A stretch of DNA of 64,000 nucleotides from Lactobacillaceae bacterium (GCA_031271345.1 JAISVX010000003.1:103374-167373); one strand, 5' to 3'; counted from the first letter of the stretch, positions 8,729 to 18,437 are shown. Made by a program: numbers and translations. The notes: generated by a model from the sequence alone, not told the origin.

Positions 8729-9446
8729 CTTCTTTTTCCAAACCTGTGTCATCTTTAGGATAATATATTCTCAAGCCTTTATTTTGCAAATGGAGGCGGG
8801 GATAATTAAACTCGGAAATCAGTTTTTCGCTGTGCGTTGCAATAACCACCGTAGTTCCAAGCTTGTTTAGCTCGACAAAAAGGTTCATCAGCTTAAACGC
8901 AATATCATTGTCTACGTTTCCGGTCGGCTCGTCGGCAAGCAAAAGCTCTGGTCGGTTTATTACGGCTCTTGCAATCGCGACTCTCTGCTGCTCGCCGCCT
9001 GATAACGTGCTGGTAATGGAGTTTATGTTTCTGCTTAAGCCAACCCATTCCAGCATTTCGTTAACGCGCTGCTTAACTTCTCTCTCATCCATGCCGCTGA
9101 TTCTGAGAGGCAGAGCGACGTTGTCAAAAGCGGTTAAGTGGTCGATTAGTCGGAAGTCTTGAAAAACAACGCCGATTTTGCGGCGCAGCATGGCAAGGTT
9201 GTCTCTATTTGCAAAATTTACATTCTGTCCGAAAACGCTTACGCTTCCCCTTGTAGGTTTTTGCGCAAGATACATCATACTGAGCAAAGAGGTTTTACCG
9301 GCGCCGCTTTTTCCTGTCAGGAAGTGAAAAGAGCCTTTTTTCAGCGACATTTTTATATCGCTTAAAATTTCTGGTCCCTTATCGTATCTCAGCCCAACAT
9401 TTTGCATAAAAATAACTGAATTCAATTTGTTGGTAATCTTTTGCAA
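8715..9446 (-). CDS. ftsE: Cell division ATP-binding protein FtsE
   Basis: A 243-residue ABC ATPase with Walker A GKSGAGKT (45-52), signature LSGGEQQR and Walker B LLADEP followed by TGNVD. It is the cytosolic partner of FtsX at the divisome. The start is TTG at 9446, supported by AGGAG eight bases upstream. The first internal ATG, 13 codons later, has no ribosome site. It lies head-to-head with the zinc-ribbon gene across 164 bases that must hold promoters for both directions. LolD-type transporters share the motifs, but the linked FtsX settles the call. Confidence 0.93.
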   Translation of the reverse strand: MQKITNKLNSVIFMQNVGLRYDKGPEILSDIKMSLKKGSFHFLTGKSGAGKTSLLSMMYLAQKPTRGSVSVFGQNVNFANRDNLAMLRRKIGVVFQDFRLIDHLTAFDNVALPLRISGMDEREVKQRVNEMLEWVGLSRNINSITSTLSGGEQQRVAIARAVINRPELLLADEPTGNVDNDIAFKLMNLFVELNKLGTTVVIATHSEKLISEFNYPRLHLQNKGLRIYYPKDDTGLEKEDEKD

Positions 9447-9610
9447 TGTATTTGCTCCTAAAATTTTTTATACGTATATATAACAGCATTTAAATCATCT
9501 GCACAAGTCTAATATTAAGCTTATTATACTTAATAAATTAATTTTTTCTTTGATAAAATAATTTTTATCCATATAGTATCTATAAGTGACTCTAAATAAA
9601 AGAGGTTGAT

Positions 9611-10393
9611 ATGATAATTACTTGTCCAAAGTGCAAAACTAGTTATGAAGTAGATGATAAACTAATCACTGCTGAGGGTAAAAAGGTACACTGCTTTAAC
9701 TGCGGCGAAATTTGGGTCGAGTATAAAAAGAATGAAGCTCTTTCCAAAGAAAAAACAAAAAAGCTCACGGTCAGGACAGAAGAGACTGTTGTCGAGAACG
9801 AAGAGCCGATTATTGACCCTGCGGTGTTTAAAGACGAAATAAAAAGAACCAAAAAAGAAAAAGACTTTGATGCGGACAATATTGATGAAATATTCTCCAG
9901 CTTTTCCGTAAGAAAAGAGAGAGATTTTGACAATTATAAACCGGCACCCAAAAAATGTGATTGCGGCAGGTTTGCCAATGTTCTTTTATTTTTGCTGTCT
10001 TTATTGGTTGTTGTGGCTTTTTGTCTTTATTATCTGCGATATGAGATAACAAAAAACTATCCGGCTGCCAAACCGATATATGAAAAACTTGGAATTGAAG
10101 CTTCGTATTTTGGACAGGGACTGGTTTTTGAAGATGTGACGAAGCTGGAATACGACGATGGTTTTTATCCTCAAATGATTGTTACGGGTTTTATAACCAA
10201 CAAAAATAAAGCGCGCTCAGCAATACCGACGATTAGTGTGAAATTCTTTGATGACAACGACCTTCTCATCGAGGATATATGGTATAATACAAGAGTTGGC
10301 GCGTTGAGTTATAATGAGTCCGTTCAATTTGACGTATCTCTTGACAAGCCTGACGTTCCGATAAAATATGTTATTGTGACATTTGTTAAATAA
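9611..10393 (+). CDS. MJ0042-type zinc-ribbon membrane protein (DUF3426-like)
   Basis: A 260-residue protein. It opens with an MJ0042 zinc ribbon (C5, C8, C28, C31), followed by an acidic/lysine-rich linker, one membrane helix at about 125-145, and a periplasmic beta-rich domain like DUF3426. It probably faces the cytosol with the zinc ribbon and the periplasm with its C-terminal domain. Function is unknown. It is found opposite ftsE in many alphaproteobacteria, so a link to division or envelope is inferred from position. An AGAGG ribosome site precedes the ATG. A strong terminator follows. Confidence 0.85.
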   Translation: MIITCPKCKTSYEVDDKLITAEGKKVHCFNCGEIWVEYKKNEALSKEKTKKLTVRTEETVVENEEPIIDPAVFKDEIKRTKKEKDFDADNIDEIFSSFSVRKERDFDNYKPAPKKCDCGRFANVLLFLLSLLVVVAFCLYYLRYEITKNYPAAKPIYEKLGIEASYFGQGLVFEDVTKLEYDDGFYPQMIVTGFITNKNKARSAIPTISVKFFDDNDLLIEDIWYNTRVGALSYNESVQFDVSLDKPDVPIKYVIVTFVK

Positions 10394-10401
10394 AAAAATA
10401 A

Positions 10402-10433
10402 AAAGGGCTAATTGTTAAATTAGCCCTTTCTGT
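10402..10433 (+). terminator. Bidirectional rho-independent terminator
   Basis: A perfect 12-base-pair stem (10402-10413 with 10418-10429) closes on a GTTA loop. It lies between the zinc-ribbon gene and the convergent argS, four bases from the argS stop, with AT-rich flanks on both sides. Confidence 0.9.
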
Positions 10434-12152
10434 TTATGCTTTCAGCATAACCTCTGGAGATTTAATTCCCAAAAGATATAAAAGCAGAACCAAAATATCT
10501 CTCACAAGTTTTGCAAGTCTTAGCCTTGAAGACATAACTTTCTCATTATTTTCGTTTAAGATTGGAGAAGTTGAGTAAAAAGAGCTGAAAGTCTGAGCCA
10601 GCGTATATGCATAATCGGAAATTATGCTTGGTTCAAACTCTTCGTCAGCTCTGTTGACCACATTGTTTAGCTGCAGTATTTTCAGAGCTAATTCCCTTTC
10701 TTCATTATTGGTTATTATAACGCCGCCGAAATCAATGTCAGCGTCTTTGGCTTTTCTAAGTATGGAGTTTATGCGCGCTACGGCATATTGGATATATGGA
10801 CCGGTTTTTCCCTCAAATTTGGCGAAATCATCAACTTCGAAAATATATCCGGATGCAATATTGTTTTTCAAATCCTGAAATTTTATTGCTCCGATTGCAA
10901 TTTCATCAATAAGGTTGTCAATATATTCCTGATTATATTCGGCATTGGCTTTGGGCATGGATTCACGCACTTTTTCTTTTGAAAGCTCAATCAAACTTTC
11001 CAGGGTCATTACTCCGCCATCGCGTGTTTTGAAAGGTTTGCCGTCTGAGCCGTTAACCGTTCCAAAGCCAATGTGTTTAAGTTTTACGCCGGGCGCGATT
11101 CCAAGTTTTTCAGCAGCTTCGAAGACCTGCTCAAAATGAAACTCCTGTCGTTTATCGGTAAAATATATAATCTCATCGGCTTTAAGGTCGCGGACTCTTA
11201 GCAAAATTGTCGCAATATCTGTTGTATGATAGGTAAAACCGCCGTCGCTTTTTTCTAAAATAACGGGAGGTTTCGGTTTGTTTCCTTCGTCAAGCCTGAT
11301 GATGTTCGCGCCGCCGTCAATTTCTGAAATGCCTTTTTCTTTAGCAATTTTAACTATTTCGGAAGACGCGTCATGCGCATCGCTTTCGCCCCACCAAAGA
11401 TTGAAGTTAACGTCAAGGTTTTCATAATTTTTCTTAACGTCCTCAATGGAAACATCTCTTATATATTTCCATATTTTGCGGTACTCAGGGTCGCCGTCCT
11501 GCATTTTTGCCGTAATTATGCGGGCGGTTTCTTTGGCTTTTTCATCTTCTTTGCATCTTATGTTGGCTTTTTTGTAAAGCTCTGTAATTTCTTCGACGTT
11601 AAGCGAGAAAGCATCGCATTTTTCATTGATAATTTCAGCGATAATCATACCGATAGGCGTTCCCCAGTCTCCAAAATGCACATCGGAAACAACCTTGTTT
11701 CCAGCAAAGGTTTCAATTCTCTGCACGGCTTCTCCGATAACGCCCGAACGCAGATGTCCGACGTGCATGGCTTTTGCAACGTTGGGACCGCCAAAGTCAA
11801 GAACCACGGTTTTTGAAGCTTTTTTCTCAATGCCGAATCTTTCGTCTTGAGATATTTTATCAATTACGGATGTTATAAATTCGTTTTTAAGAGAAATGTT
11901 TATAAACCCTGGACCATCAACTGATACTTTTTCAATGTCGTTGTCTTTTTCTAACTCCGCGGCGATTGATGACGCGATTTCCCGAGGGTTCTTTTTTAAT
12001 TCTTTTGACAATGCCAAAGCGCCGTTGCATTGAAAATCGCTTAAATCTGGTCTGTCAGATATTTTAACCGCTGCAAACTGAGAGTTGATTCCCAGTTTAT
12101 CAAAAATATTTTTGAATTTATTGTTTATTATTTTTTCTATCGATAGCTCCAT
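10434..12152 (-). CDS. argS: Arginyl-tRNA synthetase
   Basis: A class I aminoacyl-tRNA synthetase of 572 residues that charges tRNA-Arg. It has the N-terminal Add-1 domain (about 1-85), the HIGH-type motif H130-V-G-H133 within FGGPNVAKAMHVGHLRSG, a Rossmann core and a C-terminal DALR anticodon-binding domain. As in many ArgRS proteins, a canonical KMSKS is not obvious (FKTRDGG region). An AGAGGAAG ribosome site lies before the ATG. The small lipoprotein gene is just upstream in the same direction. Confidence 0.97.
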   Translation of the reverse strand: MELSIEKIINNKFKNIFDKLGINSQFAAVKISDRPDLSDFQCNGALALSKELKKNPREIASSIAAELEKDNDIEKVSVDGPGFINISLKNEFITSVIDKISQDERFGIEKKASKTVVLDFGGPNVAKAMHVGHLRSGVIGEAVQRIETFAGNKVVSDVHFGDWGTPIGMIIAEIINEKCDAFSLNVEEITELYKKANIRCKEDEKAKETARIITAKMQDGDPEYRKIWKYIRDVSIEDVKKNYENLDVNFNLWWGESDAHDASSEIVKIAKEKGISEIDGGANIIRLDEGNKPKPPVILEKSDGGFTYHTTDIATILLRVRDLKADEIIYFTDKRQEFHFEQVFEAAEKLGIAPGVKLKHIGFGTVNGSDGKPFKTRDGGVMTLESLIELSKEKVRESMPKANAEYNQEYIDNLIDEIAIGAIKFQDLKNNIASGYIFEVDDFAKFEGKTGPYIQYAVARINSILRKAKDADIDFGGVIITNNEERELALKILQLNNVVNRADEEFEPSIISDYAYTLAQTFSSFYSTSPILNENNEKVMSSRLRLAKLVRDILVLLLYLLGIKSPEVMLKA

Positions 12153-12162
12153 AATCTTCCTC

Positions 12163-12483
12163 TTAATCGTTTACGCATTTAAAATACAGATGGTTTGGTA
12201 TTAAAACTCTGCAGGTAAAAATGCTTTTATCAACAATTTCCGCCCTTGTTCCCGTTTTATGTTTTATGCACTCTTCATCTGCCATCTGCTGTATTGTTTC
12301 TATATTTGTCGTCCATTTGTTATAACACACGGCAGGCTCATCTGGAGTTGAGCGTCCGACATAAAGCTTCGACATGTCGGAGACCCCTGCTTCGCGCCGT
12401 CTGTCTACAAAAGGCTCAAACATTGAGCATGCGCCGAGTACGCCTAAAGTTGATATTAGTAAAAGCGTTTTTATTCTGGACAA
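12163..12483 (-). CDS. Small lipoprotein of unknown function
   Basis: A predicted lipoprotein of 106 residues. A short basic start and hydrophobic stretch end in a lipobox (LGAC), so the Cys would be lipidated. The mature part is about 88 residues with four Cys that could form disulfides. The chosen start is TTG at 12483, nine bases after GGAG. A TTG at 12498 would place the ribosome site inside the gene. It is ten bases ahead of argS and probably shares its transcript. I do not recognise a family. Confidence 0.7.
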   Translation of the reverse strand: MSRIKTLLLISTLGVLGACSMFEPFVDRRREAGVSDMSKLYVGRSTPDEPAVCYNKWTTNIETIQQMADEECIKHKTGTRAEIVDKSIFTCRVLIPNHLYFKCVND

Positions 12484-12538
12484 TTTATAAAACTCCAATT
12501 ATATAATGTTTTGTTCTACTATGTTATAAATGTTATAT

Positions 12539-13162
12539 ATGAAGAAGAATAAAATGCAAATTCAAAATGAATATATTGGTGATGATAAATTCAAAAAAAT
12601 GTTGGAGCATTACCTTTGCCCAACTCCTCTTGAGGTTATTAAGATGAAGTTTATCGGCGCGATGTGCAGTCCGAATATGGCTATTCGTCCAGCCGATGTT
12701 ATATCTTCATTTTGGGAACAGGGAAAAGAGCCGAGGCTGGAAACAAAAGAAGAGGCGGATTTGTTTTTCAAATTCTTCATGGGGCTTTGGGACGAGCTTT
12801 TTGAAAAAGTTAAAGCCAACAAGGTAGAATTATCAAAGTTTAAAACCAAAGATAAGAACCAGCTCATGGCATTATGCAATGCCCGCTTTGAGGAGGTTGA
12901 ACTTGGATATGTCGAAGGTTTTTGGGGAGGAAAAGAGGACCTTAATATTCCCGCGTATCTGGCGGAAATGGTGGATTCTTTAACAGAGCTTGCCGGAGTT
13001 TACAAATTGTTTGCCAAAAAGCTTGAGGGTTTGGATAAGGCTCCGAATGATGTTTTAGAAAAACTGATTTACACGGATAAAATGGTTGTTAAGGCTATTA
13101 ACTTTATAATAGAAAACCATCTTTTGCCAAGAATCAACGATGTTGCAAGGACTTTAAATTAA
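12539..13162 (+). CDS. Uncharacterised alpha-helical protein, weakly UPF0149/YecA-like
   Basis: About 207 residues, soluble, no signal peptide. The pattern of an IRPADVISSFW segment, a helical stretch and ALCNARFEEVELGYVEGFWGG recalls the UPF0149/YecA fold, where a W-x-x-GF-x-x-G block is conserved, but similarity is too weak for a firm call. No SEC-C zinc motif follows. Three in-frame ATGs (12530, 12539, 12554) are possible and none has a good ribosome site. It is divergent from the lipoprotein-argS pair. Function unknown. Confidence 0.6.
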   Translation: MKKNKMQIQNEYIGDDKFKKMLEHYLCPTPLEVIKMKFIGAMCSPNMAIRPADVISSFWEQGKEPRLETKEEADLFFKFFMGLWDELFEKVKANKVELSKFKTKDKNQLMALCNARFEEVELGYVEGFWGGKEDLNIPAYLAEMVDSLTELAGVYKLFAKKLEGLDKAPNDVLEKLIYTDKMVVKAINFIIENHLLPRINDVARTLN

Positions 13163-13186
13163 TCGCTCTTTATACGTTTTTTTATA

Positions 13187-13209
13187 ATCACTTTAGCTTA
13201 TAAAGTGAT
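13187..13209. promoter_or_regulatory. Palindrome upstream of the nitroreductase gene
   Basis: A perfect nine-base inverted repeat (ATCACTTTA, loop GCTTA, TAAAGTGAT) lies 32 bases before the nitroreductase ATG. No T run follows on the plus strand, so an operator is as likely as a terminator for the upstream gene. Confidence 0.4.
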
Positions 13210-13241
13210 ATATCAGCATAAAGGAGCAAAGGAGAAAAAAT

Positions 13242-13778
13242 ATGGATTTAATGGAAGGTTTATTTACACGCCGTTCAGTGCGTAAATATGACCCGGATAA
13301 AACAATTAGCAAAGAAACTCTTACGGAGATATTAAAAGCCGCGCAATATGCGCCGACGGCTCATAATAAACAGCCTTGGGAGTTTTTGGTTGTTGATGAT
13401 AAAGAAGTTATGGCTCATCTGCGCTCAATACAGCGCTGGACATCTTTTGCAAAAGATGCCGACAAGGTGGTTTTCGTTTGCGGAGATGTCGACCAGTCTT
13501 TTAGCCGCGTTAAGGAAGATGAAACATGGAGCTTTGTTGACGTTGACTGCGCTTTGGCAACCCAGAACCTCCTGCTTGCGGCTCACGCCAAAGGCATCGG
13601 CACATGCTATTGCGGCTGCGCGCCTATGCAGAAAGTTGTCGATACTCTTAAAGAATATTTAAATTTGCCGAAGAATGTCCGTCCTTTCGCCATTGTAACA
13701 ATGGGATACCCGGCGGAAGTTCCGCCTGAGCCGATGGGAAGATATAAAGAAGAAAAAATCCATTGGGGAAAATGGTAA
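13242..13778 (+). CDS. Nitroreductase-family flavoprotein
   Basis: A 178-residue protein with the FMN-binding nitroreductase signature RRSVRKYDPDK near the N-terminus and AAQYAPTAHNKQPWEF. C-terminal elements (AIVTMGYPAE) also match. The family reduces nitro compounds, quinones or enoates with NAD(P)H through bound FMN; the natural substrate cannot be told. A double GGAG ribosome site precedes the ATG. It stands alone between an unknown gene and gap, with a palindrome in its upstream region. Confidence 0.9.
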   Translation: MDLMEGLFTRRSVRKYDPDKTISKETLTEILKAAQYAPTAHNKQPWEFLVVDDKEVMAHLRSIQRWTSFAKDADKVVFVCGDVDQSFSRVKEDETWSFVDVDCALATQNLLLAAHAKGIGTCYCGCAPMQKVVDTLKEYLNLPKNVRPFAIVTMGYPAEVPPEPMGRYKEEKIHWGKW

Positions 13779-13788
13779 AAGTCAATAC

Positions 13789-13812
13789 GAGTTATAATAA
13801 CTCTAATTTTTT
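13789..13812 (+). terminator. Weak terminator after the nitroreductase gene
   Basis: A six-base-pair stem (GAGTTA / TAACTC, three-base loop) is followed by TAATTTTTT. The stem is short and AT-rich, so efficiency is doubtful. Confidence 0.45.
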
Positions 13813-13813
13813 C

Positions 13814-13841
13814 TTGAAAAACTCTCATTAAGTGTTAAATT
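13814..13841 (+). promoter_or_regulatory. Possible promoter of gap
   Basis: A TTGAAA hexamer (13814-13819) and TAAATT (13836-13841) are spaced by 16 bases, about 43 bases before the gap start. This is the only reasonable sigma-70 match seen in the gap. Confidence 0.4.
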
Positions 13842-13868
13842 AAGTGCGAATTTAATTAAAACTTTTAA

Positions 13869-14891
<1,023 letters not shown>

Positions 14892-14904
14892 TCTTTCTAA
14901 ACCT

Positions 14905-14938
14905 GAACCCTCTTTATCTTAAAGGGGGTTCTGTTTTT
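14905..14938 (+). terminator. Hairpin between gap and pgk
   Basis: An 11-base-pair stem (14905-14915 with 14921-14931, one G-T pair) and a five-base loop are followed by TGTTTTTT. It may end most gap transcripts and attenuate pgk, since no clear separate pgk promoter is visible in the 20 bases that follow. Confidence 0.8.
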
Positions 14939-14959
14939 TATTGATAGGATAATAAATAA

Positions 14960-16171
14960 ATGAGTAAATTTAAAACTATTGAAGATTTGGGTAATTTGAA
15001 CGGCAAAGTCGTTATGCTCCGTGCGGACTTAAACGTTCCAGTTGATGAAAATTTTAAGGTCACCAACACAGCCCGTATTGACCGCACGGTTCCAACTATT
15101 AAAGAATTGATGTCAAAGGGGGCGAAAGTCGTCGTTATCTCTCACTTCGGTCGTCCAAAAGGCAAAAGAACCGAGGCAGACAGCTTGAAGCATATTGTTG
15201 GGGATTTGGAAAAATCTCTTGGCAGAAAGGTTGTTTTTGTTGATGACTGCATTGGTCCGAAAGTTAAAGAGGCAATTTCTAAAATGGGCAAAGATGAAGT
15301 TTTGCTTTTGGAAAATCTTCGTTTTTATGCGGAAGAAGAGCAGGGCGGTGAAAATTTTGCCAAAGAGCTTGTCGCGCCTGTAGACGCGTATGTTTCCGAC
15401 GCTTTTTCAACGGCTCACCGCGCTCACGCTTCCATGGTTGCCGCGGTTAAATTAAGACCGTCTTCAATGGGAAGATTGATGGAAGAAGAAGTAAATGCTT
15501 TGGATAATGCTTTGTCCAACCCAAAACGTCCTTTAATGGCTATTGTCGGCGGCTCAAAAGTTTCGACAAAGCTGGATTTATTGAATAATCTGGTTAAAAA
15601 GGTTGATAAGCTGGTAATTTCCGGTGGTATGGCGCACACGTTCATGTATGCAAACGGCGTTACGACAGTCAATGAGAAAAACTCTCTTGTGCAGTTGGAT
15701 ATGATTGATACTTCGAAACAGATTATGGCGACTGCGAAAGCCAATAACTGCGAGATTATTCTGCCGTTGGACGTTGTTGTTTCGAAAGAGTTTAAAGCCG
15801 GGGCGGAACACAAAACCGTAGGTCTAAATGAAATTCCTGCGGACGGATGGATTCTAATGGATGTCGGCGCAAAAACCATTTCTGAAATTAATGCGAAGTT
15901 AGACGAATGCAAAACTCTTGTGTGGAACGGTCCGTTAGGAGTCTTTGAGCTTCCGCCGTTTGATACGGCGACAAACGAAGTTGCAAAACATACCGCAAGA
16001 CTTACGGAAGCGGGCTGGCTGATGTCTGTCGGCGGCGGCGGCGATACGGTTTCCGCTTTGGAGCATGCTGGCGTAGCGGAGAAAATGACTTATGTTTCAA
16101 CGGCGGGCGGTGCTTTCCTTGAATGGATGGAAGGAAAAGAACTTCCTGGCGTCGCGGTTTTAAAAAAATAG
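14960..16171 (+). CDS. pgk: Phosphoglycerate kinase
   Basis: A 403-residue PGK that transfers phosphate between 1,3-bisphosphoglycerate and ADP. Substrate-side motifs are RADLNVPV and SHFGRPKG in the N-terminal domain. Nucleotide-side motifs are GGSKVSTK, NGPLGVFE and GGGDTV in the C-terminal domain. Length is normal. It lies 68 bases after gap, with AGGAT as ribosome site. Confidence 0.98.
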   Translation: MSKFKTIEDLGNLNGKVVMLRADLNVPVDENFKVTNTARIDRTVPTIKELMSKGAKVVVISHFGRPKGKRTEADSLKHIVGDLEKSLGRKVVFVDDCIGPKVKEAISKMGKDEVLLLENLRFYAEEEQGGENFAKELVAPVDAYVSDAFSTAHRAHASMVAAVKLRPSSMGRLMEEEVNALDNALSNPKRPLMAIVGGSKVSTKLDLLNNLVKKVDKLVISGGMAHTFMYANGVTTVNEKNSLVQLDMIDTSKQIMATAKANNCEIILPLDVVVSKEFKAGAEHKTVGLNEIPADGWILMDVGAKTISEINAKLDECKTLVWNGPLGVFELPPFDTATNEVAKHTARLTEAGWLMSVGGGGDTVSALEHAGVAEKMTYVSTAGGAFLEWMEGKELPGVAVLKK

Positions 16172-16221
16172 GCTGAACAAGCATATTTGAAGAAATAATA
16201 AAATATTGTCTATTGCGGCAA

Positions 16222-16254
16222 AGAGCAGAAATTCGTTTCTGCTCTATTGTTTTG
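16222..16254 (+). terminator. Terminator after pgk
   Basis: A perfect 10-base-pair stem (AGAGCAGAAA / TTTCTGCTCT) closes on a stable TTCG loop and is followed by ATTGTTTT. Confidence 0.8.
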
Positions 16255-16272
16255 ACAAATGTTTTAATTTTT

Positions 16273-16300
16273 TTGACAAAAAATGTTGTGCTTTTATACA
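16273..16300 (+). promoter_or_regulatory. Promoter of the 677-residue orphan gene
   Basis: A consensus TTGACA (16273-16278) is followed after 16 bases by TATACA (16295-16300). It lies between the pgk terminator and the orphan gene, so the gene appears to be an independent transcription unit. Confidence 0.65.
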
Positions 16301-16355
16301 AAATATGTTATGAATATCATAAGAGTAATTAAAAGATTTATAAAAGGTGGTTGTC

Positions 16356-18389
16356 ATGGCTGATAATTTCGATTCAAATCCTCCCAGAACAGTTGAGTTT
16401 TCTAGCTTTCCTGATTATGCTGGCTTATCGGAAAAATATAAACCGGAAAATTTGGAAAAGCTTTATAAAGAGCAGAATAATAATACGACAATTGATGAAT
16501 TTTTATCTCAGCATGCAAAAGGCGCTGAAGATTTGGCGGCAAAAAAACAGCTTTTCTATAAGTTGTATGCTATGCAGCAGGAAGAAAAAGAAGATCCAAG
16601 CAGAAACGATATATCAACAACTATCGGTTTTGGCGGAAATGATGAGCTTTGCTTGGTTATGAGATGTAAAAACGAATATATGGGAGACTTTGGTTTAGTC
16701 GTTAGAGACGGCAAATTAACATTCTCAGCCGCGGATTTAACTTCAGAGCAGGTTCAAGCAGCATATTACTTTTTGTATATGAGGGGGCTTGCTTCCAGTT
16801 TGGTAATTCCAGAAAACCTGGCTCCAGAACTTAAGACCAATCTTGCCTCTGCTGAAACAGCTCTTGGAGAGTTTAATAACAATAACAGAGTTGAGGAAGA
16901 AAACCTTCCTGGCGGCACATGTACTGGAGAAGGCATACTCAATAAAGAAGGTATAACAGGCAACGAATTTGATGATTGGCTGGTCAATGCGTGGAATGAG
17001 GCGGAAGCCAGAAAAAAACAAGAAGCGGAGCTTGCGGCGCATAAAAAAGCTTCTAAAAGATTTGGTCTGAAAGAAGCTAATGCGGAGCTGGAAGAGTGGG
17101 GTGATGTTCAGGGTGAGGTTAGAGGTTTGAACTATTTCCATATCAGGGAAAAAGGCGGCTGGCACGTTTGGGCTGCATATAAAGAAATGAACATCAATAA
17201 TGTTTTCGACGAAGTTAAAAAAGATAAAGACGGAAACCTGAGAGCGCAATTCAGATATAAAATTTATGTAAGAGAAAAGAACGGTCAGCTCCAAATCGGT
17301 TATGCGGTGCCTCCCGGAGGAAAGTTAGAAAAAGACCAAGCGGAGGTTATGTGTAAGATTGCGTCAAAAGCAGGATATTCGGGTATTCATTTCCATGGTA
17401 CTCAAGAGCTTGACTACTACACAATAAGAAAAGCCTGCGCGAAAGAACTTTTAATACCAAAAGGCATCAGTTTGAAGCCGGACGGCGCGTTAGCAATGAT
17501 TGAAGCTGCCAGAGGATACCATCCTCAGGGTAAGAAAGTCGCTAACTTTGAAAGAATGCTTGTCGAGCAGATTAAAGACAATGCGCAAGCGGCCGGCAGA
17601 GAGATGAACGATAGTGAAAAGAAGCTTTATGAAGACGTTTATGTAAGGTCAAACCTTGCAAACTTCAGACCGTTGTACGCAGGCGCTCTAAAAGGAAAAC
17701 TTGAAGAACTGTCTAAAGACGGCGTCAAAGCGGAAATCATTATCGGCGCGTCTAACTTTGTCGCAGATTTTTATATTGCGTATAGGGATGAAGTTGCGCG
17801 CGGAGTTAAAGATAAAGAAGGTCAGCAAAGTACGGTTCCAACTCTTATGAATGTGCTTACTTCAAGAGTTGTTGAAAACGTAAATGGCGAGAAAGTTGAG
17901 AGACCTCTTATGAAGCCGGAAGAAATTAAAACTCTTCAAAATTTGATTAATAATCTTCCTGATCATCAGAAGCATTTGAAAATCAACATAACTAAGGCAA
18001 CAATGCCAAGCCTTGATCCTGTCCACATGGATTTGATATATAAAGTTATGATTGACAGATATTCTGAGCAGGCAACCAGCCTTCTGAATGAAGCATATAA
18101 AAACGGCAGTGTCACAGATAGTGAGCAGAAAATTGCCGGCAATGCTTTACGAAGCGTTATGGGCAGGTTGAGCAAAGAGGTTGCGTCCGACTTTAGGGCT
18201 AACGTTGACTTGGATGGCATTAAGCCTCTGGCAAACCACAGCATTATTCTTCCTGCGATTGACAGTATTTCCAACCCATATTATGTTCCTTCAAAAGAGG
18301 CTAAGGAAATACGTACCGAAAGGATTAAGGAAAGAAACAAAGGCTTGAGCAACCCAAATCTTCCGGGAGGACACAGTCCTAGACAATAA
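16356..18389 (+). CDS. Large leaderless protein of unknown function
   Basis: This 677-residue soluble protein is rich in Lys and Glu. It has no signal peptide or membrane helix, and I do not recognise a known domain with confidence. The ATG at 16356 is chosen because AAAAGGTGG ends five bases before it; a GTG at 16347 falls inside that ribosome site. A segment near residues 335-390 (KAGYSGIHFHGTQELDYYTI and the GISLKPDG that follows) faintly recalls the LPD7 domain of large polyvalent proteins associated with type IV secretion, but this is only an impression. The C-terminal 30 residues are basic and probably disordered. It has its own promoter and terminator. A secreted substrate or large structural protein is possible. 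Confidence 0.75.
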   Translation: MADNFDSNPPRTVEFSSFPDYAGLSEKYKPENLEKLYKEQNNNTTIDEFLSQHAKGAEDLAAKKQLFYKLYAMQQEEKEDPSRNDISTTIGFGGNDELCLVMRCKNEYMGDFGLVVRDGKLTFSAADLTSEQVQAAYYFLYMRGLASSLVIPENLAPELKTNLASAETALGEFNNNNRVEEENLPGGTCTGEGILNKEGITGNEFDDWLVNAWNEAEARKKQEAELAAHKKASKRFGLKEANAELEEWGDVQGEVRGLNYFHIREKGGWHVWAAYKEMNINNVFDEVKKDKDGNLRAQFRYKIYVREKNGQLQIGYAVPPGGKLEKDQAEVMCKIASKAGYSGIHFHGTQELDYYTIRKACAKELLIPKGISLKPDGALAMIEAARGYHPQGKKVANFERMLVEQIKDNAQAAGREMNDSEKKLYEDVYVRSNLANFRPLYAGALKGKLEELSKDGVKAEIIIGASNFVADFYIAYRDEVARGVKDKEGQQSTVPTLMNVLTSRVVENVNGEKVERPLMKPEEIKTLQNLINNLPDHQKHLKINITKATMPSLDPVHMDLIYKVMIDRYSEQATSLLNEAYKNGSVTDSEQKIAGNALRSVMGRLSKEVASDFRANVDLDGIKPLANHSIILPAIDSISNPYYVPSKEAKEIRTERIKERNKGLSNPNLPGGHSPRQ

Positions 18390-18400
18390 TTGGCGAATAT

Positions 18401-18432
18401 AAAAAAAACTCCTCTAACGAGGAGTTTTTTTT
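18401..18432 (+). terminator. Bidirectional terminator
   Basis: A 14-base-pair stem (18401-18414 with 18419-18432) closes on a TAAC loop, with an eight-A run on one side and an eight-T run on the other. It serves both the orphan gene and the convergent glycogen phosphorylase gene. Confidence 0.95.
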
Positions 18433-18437
18433 ATATC

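Noticed and set aside
11373..11816. A 147-codon frame opposite argS.
   Set aside because: Phe/Val-rich antisense shadow of a conserved synthetase; no family resemblance.
15424..15912. A 162-codon frame opposite pgk.
   Set aside because: It is the antisense shadow of a conserved enzyme, rich in Ser/Thr/Phe, with no ribosome site.
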